Positions 32,671 through 38,663 of a DNA stretch of 38,663 nucleotides are shown here, one piece after another. A program made the position numbers and the translations under genes. The notes below the pieces were generated by a model that had not been told where the DNA came from, searched no databases, and saw only the letters and a program-made list of their open reading frames with translations. The stretch's first letter is position 1; each line of letters begins with the position of its first letter. This DNA is from an uncultured Eubacteriales bacterium (lineage in GTDB: Bacteria > Bacillota > Clostridia > Lachnospirales > Lachnospiraceae): positions 1 to 38,663 of the forward strand of contig ONEC01000013.1 of NCBI GenBank assembly GCA_900316715.1, given 5' to 3'.

Positions 32671-34068
32671 ATGAAAGAAAATATTGAAAAAAACTGGGAT
32701 GAAATACTTAATATTCTTGAAAATCACTACGATGTTTCAAGGATTATCATAGAGACATGGATTAAACCACTCAGTATATATGATGTAAAGGATAACGTTG
32801 TTTATCTTTACGTTGATGAGAAGAGAGGTAAGCACGGTGTTGATTATCTCCGTAACAAAGGTTATGACATATTTCTTCTTTCGTCAATAAGAGAATTCTT
32901 TGATGATTATAAAATAGATCTTGTTATAGATGAAAAGAATAAGATTGTTGCTTCTGTAGATGGTGAAGTTCAGGATGAGACTTCTTCTTATGAAGATAAG
33001 CCATATAGTGACGCTTACTATGCAGCCATCAAGAGAGGCAATCTTAATCCTAAATATACATTTGAGAATTTTATCGTTGGTGAGAGTAACAAGCATGCAC
33101 ATGCTACATGTACTGCTGTTGCTGATCTTCCAAGCCAGGATAACTTTAATCCACTTTTCCTGTATGGTGGTTCCGGACTTGGAAAGACTCATCTTATTCA
33201 GTCCATAGCTCATTATATTCTGCAGCATGATGAGAATGCCAAGGTTCTTTATGTTACATCAGAGACCTTTACTAATGAGATCATCGATGCCATCAAGCAG
33301 AATAAGACTGATGAGTTCAGAGCTAAGTACAGACAGGTAGATGTACTTATAATAGATGATATCCAGACTATAATAGGTAAGGAAAGAACTCAGGAAGAGT
33401 TCTTCAATACATTTAACTTCTTATATGAAGCAAAAAAACAGATTATCATTTCATCAGATAGACCTCCAAGAGAGATCAAGCAGCTTGATGAAAGACTCAG
33501 ATCCCGTTTCGAGTGGGGAGTTCCTATTGATATTCATGCTCCTGACTATGAAACAAGAATGGCTATTCTGAAGAATAAGGCTGATTCTAATAAGCTTTCT
33601 ATACCTGATGAAGTACTTCAGTATATTGCTGAAAACATTGTATCTAATGTAAGAGAACTTGAAGGTGCTCTTAATAAGATAAGCGTTTATTCTAAACTCA
33701 GTAACGAAAAGGTTACAGTTGATCTTGCCAAGGAGACTCTTAAGGATCTCATTTCCAAGGATACAAATGTAACCGTCACTCCTGAGGTTATACTTAATGT
33801 AGTTGCAGAGCATATGGGAGTTTCTATCCCTGATATTACTTCTACTAAGAGAAGCAAGGATATTGCTCTTGCAAGACAGACAGTTATGTATCTCAGCCGT
33901 GATCTTACAGACAAGAGCCTTCAGGCTATAGGCGAGGTTGTAGGCGGTAAAGACCATGCAACTGTGTATAACGGAATTAAGAGAATTGAAGAGAAAATGA
34001 AGAAAGATGATAACTTCGCATCTACTATAAATGTGATTATCAACAAGATAAACCCAGAACAAAAATAG
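32671..34068 (+). CDS. dnaA: Replication initiator DnaA
   Basis: A 465-residue DnaA. The N-terminal domain (1-85), a short linker, the AAA+ domain with Walker A GGSGLGKT (166-173) and Walker B VLIIDDIQ, and the DNA-binding domain IV are all present. The signature normally read GGRDHTTV is GGKDHATV (425-432) here. The position equal to E. coli T435 is A430, and that equal to P423 is Q418, both known base-contact positions. R399 (here R394), D433 and H434 are kept. AAAAGGA precedes ATG 32671. The gene reads away from oriC and is followed by dnaN. Confidence 0.98.
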   Translation: MKENIEKNWDEILNILENHYDVSRIIIETWIKPLSIYDVKDNVVYLYVDEKRGKHGVDYLRNKGYDIFLLSSIREFFDDYKIDLVIDEKNKIVASVDGEVQDETSSYEDKPYSDAYYAAIKRGNLNPKYTFENFIVGESNKHAHATCTAVADLPSQDNFNPLFLYGGSGLGKTHLIQSIAHYILQHDENAKVLYVTSETFTNEIIDAIKQNKTDEFRAKYRQVDVLIIDDIQTIIGKERTQEEFFNTFNFLYEAKKQIIISSDRPPREIKQLDERLRSRFEWGVPIDIHAPDYETRMAILKNKADSNKLSIPDEVLQYIAENIVSNVRELEGALNKISVYSKLSNEKVTVDLAKETLKDLISKDTNVTVTPEVILNVVAEHMGVSIPDITSTKRSKDIALARQTVMYLSRDLTDKSLQAIGEVVGGKDHATVYNGIKRIEEKMKKDDNFASTINVIINKINPEQK

Positions 34069-34196
34069 CATATCGGTAATAAATAAACATTTTTAAACAC
34101 CCGGATGCCTTGATATATATGGGGTTTACACACTTTTCAACATATCAACAGCTCCTAATACTAATACTACTAAATATATATAATATATACTATCAT

Positions 34197-34218
34197 CTGT
34201 GCTGGCGCCGCCCCACAG
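34197..34218 (+). promoter_or_regulatory. GC-rich hairpin just before the dnaN ribosome binding site
   Basis: CTGTG (34197-34201) and CACAG (34214-34218) flank a GC-rich centre containing GGCGCC. It stands out in a very AT-rich leader and ends shortly before the AAAGGA of dnaN. It may be an RNA structure that affects dnaN translation. A TATAAT at 34179-34184 upstream lacks a good -35. Confidence 0.4.
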
Positions 34219-34235
34219 TAGAAAGGAACGGTAAC

Positions 34236-35351
34236 ATGAATATAAAAATCAGAAAATCAAATCTTTTAGCTGGTATAAATATTGTTTCCAAGGCAGTTGC
34301 CGTAAAAACAACCAGACCTATACTTGAATGTATACTTATAGAGGCTAAGCTCGGTAAGATTAAGCTTACAGCTAACAACCTTACTCTCGGAATCGAGACT
34401 TATGTTGAAGGCGTTATCCTTGAAGAAGGAACAGCAGCAGTAAATGCAAAGCTCTTCTACGATATTGTAAGAAATCTTAATGACAGCGAAGTTGATCTTA
34501 TTACCAACAATGATTACAAGATGGAGATTAAGTGTGAGAAGACAGAGTTCTCTATTCCTTTCTGGGATGGAACAGATTTCCCTGAATTTCCATTTGTTGA
34601 GAAGGAGCAGAGTATCACAATTTCTCAGCTCGGTCTCAGAGATATAGTAAGACAGACAATATTCTCAGTTTCAGATAATGAGAATTCAAGAATGATGACA
34701 GGTGAGAACTTCCAGGTTAAGGATAATGTTCTTACTGTTACTTCTCTTGACGGAAGCAGAATATCCATGAGAAAGGTTCCTCTTAAGGGTGATAACTCTG
34801 ATATCAGTGCTATCGTTCCTGGAAAGACTCTCAAGGATGTTACAAGAATTATTACCGGTGGAGCAGATGATGATGTAACTATCTACTTCACTAACTCAAC
34901 TATGCTTTTTGAGTTTGAAAATACAAGAGTTGTTTCAAGACTTATCGAAGGTGAGTATTTCAAGATCACTCATATGCTTTCTATGGATCAGTCTCTTATC
35001 GTTAAGGCTAATCGTCAGGAACTTATGGGATGTATCAGCAGAGCCAGCCTTCTTATTCAGGAGTCTGACAGAAAGCCTATCATCGTTAAGGTTAAGAACA
35101 ACGATATCATGTATATCCGTATAGATACTAACAGAGGATCCTTCAATGACTACATTGACATTGAGAAAGAGGGTGATGAGATTGTTATCGGTTTCAACCC
35201 AAGCTTTATCATGGATACTCTTTCAGTAATAGATGACGATAAGGTTAATATCTACATGAAGGATTCAAAGAGTCCATGTATCATCAAGGATGATGAGGGT
35301 ACCTTCGTGTATATCATTCTGCCTATCAACATTAACGTTGATGCTTATTAA
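34236..35351 (+). CDS. dnaN: DNA polymerase III beta sliding clamp
   Basis: A 371-residue clamp that forms a ring on DNA and tethers polymerases. I chose ATG 34236 because GAAAGGAACGG lies just upstream and the protein then begins MNIKIRKSNLLAGINIVSKA. An in-frame ATG at 34110 would add a hydrophobic, non-family stretch. Typical parts are TRPILECILIEA, IPFWDGTDFPEFP and the end YIILPININ. The gene follows dnaA after 167 bases. Confidence 0.97.
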   Translation: MNIKIRKSNLLAGINIVSKAVAVKTTRPILECILIEAKLGKIKLTANNLTLGIETYVEGVILEEGTAAVNAKLFYDIVRNLNDSEVDLITNNDYKMEIKCEKTEFSIPFWDGTDFPEFPFVEKEQSITISQLGLRDIVRQTIFSVSDNENSRMMTGENFQVKDNVLTVTSLDGSRISMRKVPLKGDNSDISAIVPGKTLKDVTRIITGGADDDVTIYFTNSTMLFEFENTRVVSRLIEGEYFKITHMLSMDQSLIVKANRQELMGCISRASLLIQESDRKPIIVKVKNNDIMYIRIDTNRGSFNDYIDIEKEGDEIVIGFNPSFIMDTLSVIDDDKVNIYMKDSKSPCIIKDDEGTFVYIILPININVDAY

Positions 35352-35365
35352 AGTCGAGGAAAAAG

Positions 35366-35584
35366 ATGAAAATAATTGCAATAAAAGATGAATTTATCAA
35401 GCTCGGCCAGGCTATGAAGCTTGCCGGTCTTGTTGATTCGGGTGTTGAAGCCAAGGAAATCATCCAGAACGGAGAGGTTTCTGTAAATGGTGAAGTAGAC
35501 ACCAGAAGAGGTAAAAAGCTTTATCCCGGTGATATCTTCTCATATAACGGAGAAGATGTTGCTGTACAGGAGAAAGAAAAGTAA
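35366..35584 (+). CDS. yaaA: S4-domain RNA-binding protein, YaaA type
   Basis: A 72-residue S4-like protein. LGQAMKLAGLVDSGVEAKEI then NGEVSVNGEVDTRRGKKL is the classic small S4 protein found between dnaN and recF in Firmicutes. GAGGAAAAAG precedes the ATG, 14 bases after dnaN. A role in ribosome-linked RNA binding is presumed. Confidence 0.94.
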   Translation: MKIIAIKDEFIKLGQAMKLAGLVDSGVEAKEIIQNGEVSVNGEVDTRRGKKLYPGDIFSYNGEDVAVQEKEK

Positions 35585-35608
35585 AAAAACAGAAATAGAG
35601 TTGATTAT

Positions 35609-36706
35609 ATGTACGTTGATTCTCTGGCATTAAAAAATTACAGAAATATAGATACGCTTGATATAAATTTCAGTGATGGTATCAATATATTTTACGGTGA
35701 TAATGCTCAGGGTAAGACTAATATTCTGGAATCTCTGTTTATAGCAGCTACCACCAAATCCCATAAGAATTCAAAGGACAAAGATATAATAGAATTTGGA
35801 TTCGATGAGGCGCACATAAGACTTGGACTTAAGAAGAGAGATGTGGGCCACAGGATAGATATGCATTTACGAAGGAATGGGAATAAGGGAGTTGCTGTTG
35901 ATGGAATTCCTATAAGAAGATCAACAGAGCTTTTTGGAATGATAAACATGGTTTTCTTTTCACCGGAGGACCTCTCAATTGTGAAGAATGGTCCGGCCGA
36001 GAGAAGAAGATTTATGGATATGGAAATCTGCCAGCTAAGCAGAATATATTACAGTAATCTTTTGAATTATAACAAGGTTCTGAATCAAAGGAATAATCTT
36101 CTGAGACAGATATACTTTAATCCTTCTCTGAAGGATACACTGGATGTCTGGGATGATCAGTTATTTGAATATGGACAGGGAGTTATAAGGGAGAGGAAGA
36201 ATTTCCTGAATCTCATGAATGACATTATAAAGAGCATTCACTCCGGTCTCACGGGAGATAAAGAGGAGATAGAGCTTATCTATGAACCTAATACTTCCGA
36301 AGAAGATTTCCGCGAAGCCTTGAGGAATAAGAGAGATTACGATATTAAGAACAGTGCGACCATGACCGGTCCCCAGAGAGATGACTTCGGAATCTTTATC
36401 GATGGTAAGGATGTAAGAGTTTTCGGATCCCAGGGACAGCAGAGAACTGCGGCGCTTTCTCTCAAACTTGCAGAGATTGAGCTGGTTAAGAGAATAATAA
36501 ACGATGATCCGGTTCTTCTTCTGGATGACGTTATGTCAGAGCTTGATACAGGAAGAAGAAATGCACTGCTGGAAAGTTTAAAAGGTATTCAGACCATCAT
36601 AACCTGTACGGGATATGATGATTTTATCAGAGAGAGAATCAGTATAGATAGAATATACCGAGTAGAAAAGGGAACAGTAAGGGAGGTCCGTAATGGAACA
36701 GAGTAA
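35609..36706 (+). CDS. recF: DNA replication and repair protein RecF
   Basis: A 365-residue SMC-like ATPase for RecA loading at gaps. Walker A is GDNAQGKTN, the signature is [20 protein letters not shown], and Walker B with the D-loop is [13 protein letters not shown]. The length is typical. The start is 24 bases after the S4 gene. Its end overlaps the gyrB start by 14 bases, so the two are translationally linked. Confidence 0.97.
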   Translation: MYVDSLALKNYRNIDTLDINFSDGINIFYGDNAQGKTNILESLFIAATTKSHKNSKDKDIIEFGFDEAHIRLGLKKRDVGHRIDMHLRRNGNKGVAVDGIPIRRSTELFGMINMVFFSPEDLSIVKNGPAERRRFMDMEICQLSRIYYSNLLNYNKVLNQRNNLLRQIYFNPSLKDTLDVWDDQLFEYGQGVIRERKNFLNLMNDIIKSIHSGLTGDKEEIELIYEPNTSEEDFREALRNKRDYDIKNSATMTGPQRDDFGIFIDGKDVRVFGSQGQQRTAALSLKLAEIELVKRIINDDPVLLLDDVMSELDTGRRNALLESLKGIQTIITCTGYDDFIRERISIDRIYRVEKGTVREVRNGTE

Positions 36707-38663
36707 TTACGATGCTGAACAAATTCAGATACTGGAAGGACTGGAAGCGGTTCGTAAAAGACCGGGAATGTATATTGGTAGTACATCAATAAGAGGTCTT
36801 CATCATCTTGTATATGAGATTGTTGATAATTCAGTTGATGAAGCTCTTGCCGGATTCTGCTCAGAGATTCAGGTCTTTATTAACGAGGATAATTCTATAA
36901 CAGTTATCGATAATGGTAGAGGTATTCCTGTAGGAATCCAAAAGAAGGCAGGACGTCCTGCGGTTGAAGTTGTATTTACAGTACTTCATGCCGGTGGTAA
37001 GTTCGGTGGTGGCGGATACAAGGTATCCGGTGGTCTTCATGGTGTTGGTTCCTCAGTTGTTAATGCTCTTTCTGACTGGCTTGAAGTTGAAGTAAGCCGT
37101 GATGGAAAGATATATAAGCAGCGTTATGAAAGAGGAAATATCTGCTATGACCTTAAGGAAATAGGCAAGACTGATAAGACGGGTACAAAGGTTACATTTA
37201 AGCCTGATGGAACTATCTTTGATGAAACAGTTTATGATTATAATACTCTTCGTGTCAGACTTCGTGAGACTGCATTTCTGACAAAGGGTCTTAAGATATC
37301 TATTACAGATCTTCGTCCTCCTATTAAGGGAGAGGAAGAAACAGATGAGGAGTTTGCTGAAAGAAGTGAGGGCTGGGAGCCTAAGACAGAGACCTTCCAC
37401 TATGAGGGTGGTATCAAGGAATTTGTTAAGTATCTCAATAAGCATAAGACTCCTATATACGAGGATGTTATCTACTGCGAAGGTACAAAGGATGATATCT
37501 ATGTTGAGGTTGCTCTTCAGCATAATAATTCCTATAACGAAACAGTCAGCAGCTTTGTTAATAACATCATCACACCTGAAGGTGGTATGCACCTTACAGG
37601 TTTCAGATCTGCGATTACAAAGGTATTCAATGATTATGCAAGAAACAATATGAAGATTCTGAAGGAGAAGGATGACAATCTCTCCGGTGAGGATCTTCGT
37701 GAAGGACTTACAGCTATCATCAGTATTAAGATTGCTGATCCTCAGTTTGAAGGTCAGACCAAGCAGAAGCTTGGTAATGCCCCTGCAAGAACTGCAGTTG
37801 AATCTATCATGAATGAGCAGCTGGTATATTTCCTTGAGCAGAATCCTGCAGTTGCAAAGACCATCGTTGAGAAGGCCGTTACAGCACAGAGAGCAAGAAT
37901 CGCTGCAAGAAAGGCAAGAGATGTTGCAAGAAAGAATAATCTTTCTGAAGGTATGTCACTTCCTGGAAAGCTGGCTGACTGCTCAGATAAGAATCCAAAG
38001 AATTGTGAGATTTATATAGTCGAGGGAGATTCCGCTGGTGGCTCTGCTAAGACAGCACGTAACAGAGCAACCCAGGCCATCCTTCCTCTTAGAGGTAAGA
38101 TACTTAATGTAGAGAAGGCTCGTATCGATCATATCCTTGAGAATAAAGAGATTCAGGCTATGATAACAGCTTTCGGTACAGGTATTCATGAGAATTTTGA
38201 TATAGGAAAGCTTCGTTATGACAAGATCATAATCATGACGGATGCCGACGTGGACGGTGCCCATATTGCGACACTGCTCCTCACATTTTTCTATAGATTT
38301 ATGCCTGAACTTATAAGACAGGGTCATGTATACCTCGCTCAGCCACCTCTTTACAGATTAGAGAAGAACAAGAAGTTCTGGTATGCATACAGTGATGATG
38401 AGCTTTCATCAATCATTGATGAAGTTGGACGTGATCAGAATAACAAGGTCCAGAGATACAAGGGTCTTGGTGAGATGGACGCAGACCAGCTTTGGGATAC
38501 AACTATGGATCCTGAGAAGAGAGTACTCCTCAAGGTTGCTATCGACGGAGAGGATGAATCAGAGGTCGATGTTACATTTAACATCCTTATGGGCGACAAT
38601 GTAGAGCCACGTAAGAAGTTCATCGAGGAAAATGCTAAGTTTGTAAAGAATCTTGATATCTAA
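36693..38663 (+). CDS. gyrB: DNA gyrase subunit B
   Basis: A complete 656-residue GyrB; the TAA is the last codon of the window. The GHKL ATPase has [22 protein letters not shown] and [15 protein letters not shown]. The transducer domain follows, then TOPRIM with [23 protein letters not shown] and DADVDGAHI. The C-terminal GyrA-binding region includes [20 protein letters not shown]. The length, about 650 residues, and the lack of the long insert of Gram-negative GyrB fit Firmicutes. GyrA would be expected just downstream. Confidence 0.98.
   Translation: MEQSNYDAEQIQILEGLEAVRKRPGMYIGSTSIRGLHHLVYEIVDNSVDEALAGFCSEIQVFINEDNSITVIDNGRGIPVGIQKKAGRPAVEVVFTVLHAGGKFGGGGYKVSGGLHGVGSSVVNALSDWLEVEVSRDGKIYKQRYERGNICYDLKEIGKTDKTGTKVTFKPDGTIFDETVYDYNTLRVRLRETAFLTKGLKISITDLRPPIKGEEETDEEFAERSEGWEPKTETFHYEGGIKEFVKYLNKHKTPIYEDVIYCEGTKDDIYVEVALQHNNSYNETVSSFVNNIITPEGGMHLTGFRSAITKVFNDYARNNMKILKEKDDNLSGEDLREGLTAIISIKIADPQFEGQTKQKLGNAPARTAVESIMNEQLVYFLEQNPAVAKTIVEKAVTAQRARIAARKARDVARKNNLSEGMSLPGKLADCSDKNPKNCEIYIVEGDSAGGSAKTARNRATQAILPLRGKILNVEKARIDHILENKEIQAMITAFGTGIHENFDIGKLRYDKIIIMTDADVDGAHIATLLLTFFYRFMPELIRQGHVYLAQPPLYRLEKNKKFWYAYSDDELSSIIDEVGRDQNNKVQRYKGLGEMDADQLWDTTMDPEKRVLLKVAIDGEDESEVDVTFNILMGDNVEPRKKFIEENAKFVKNLDI

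Noticed and set aside
37053-37592. 179-codon minus-strand frame within gyrB, and similar long antisense frames in dnaA (33454-34071) and transaldolase (12904-13365)
   Set aside because: They are shadows of strongly coding genes, with no start signals and no protein likeness.

Overview
The window is the replication-origin region of a Gram-positive, Clostridia-type bacterium, most likely a gut or rumen Lachnospiraceae. Three things suggest this. The rpmH-rnpA-yidD-yidC-jag / dnaA-dnaN-S4-recF-gyrB core is of Firmicutes type. There are DUF3881 and DUF4446 proteins, a split transketolase and a BceAB-type transporter. The parS sites have the Firmicutes 16-bp form. No rRNA, insertion sequence, integrase or CRISPR array was seen. 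The genus cannot be fixed from the sequence alone.

Layout from left to right. (1) 1-6824, minus strand: the end of a class II lanthipeptide locus. It holds a LanM cut by the window edge, a 63-residue leader-like peptide without cysteine, a C39-peptidase ABC exporter and an ABC-2 permease. A terminator separates it from a BceAB-type peptide-resistance transporter. (2) 6869-15418, minus strand: a pentose or xylo-oligosaccharide block with xylulokinase, a FucI/AraA-family isomerase, two-subunit transketolase, a small transaldolase and a cytoplasmic GH3 beta-xylosidase-type enzyme. It is interrupted by one small plus-strand PH-like gene with its own promoter and terminator. (3) 15653-18628, plus strand (towards the origin): a PrsW-type membrane protease with a long Gln/Pro/Ala/Gly/Tyr-rich tail and a zinc ribbon, then a UmuC-like Y-family polymerase with a YolD-like partner. 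(4) 18668-19085: four copies of a repeat at an exact 73-bp period, a terminator and tRNA-Arg(CCU). (5) 19135-28430, minus strand: DUF3881, serS, DUF4446, parB, parA, a 448-bp array of eight parS-like sites, argS, a soluble HATPase protein without a recognisable phospho-acceptor histidine, and a D,D-carboxypeptidase homologue whose catalytic serine is glycine. (6) 28606-38663: trmB (plus), jag-yidC-yidD-rnpA-rpmH (minus), the oriC spacer, then dnaA, dnaN, the S4 gene, recF and gyrB (plus). gyrB ends on the last base.

How the parts work together. Genes on both sides of oriC mostly point away from it, as expected for leading-strand transcription. The exceptions are 8589-9089, 15653-18628 and trmB. 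parABS, dnaA and the oriC boxes form the replication and segregation module. The pentose genes would cleave imported xylo-oligosaccharides, isomerise and phosphorylate the sugar, and feed the pentose-phosphate pathway.

The points most worth following are: the pair formed by the inactive-looking carboxypeptidase and the HATPase protein, the 73-bp repeat array, the parS array with one site inside the argS terminator, the DnaA base-contact substitutions found beside variant origin boxes, the Cys-less leader-like peptide, and the isomerase that appears to stand in for XylA.
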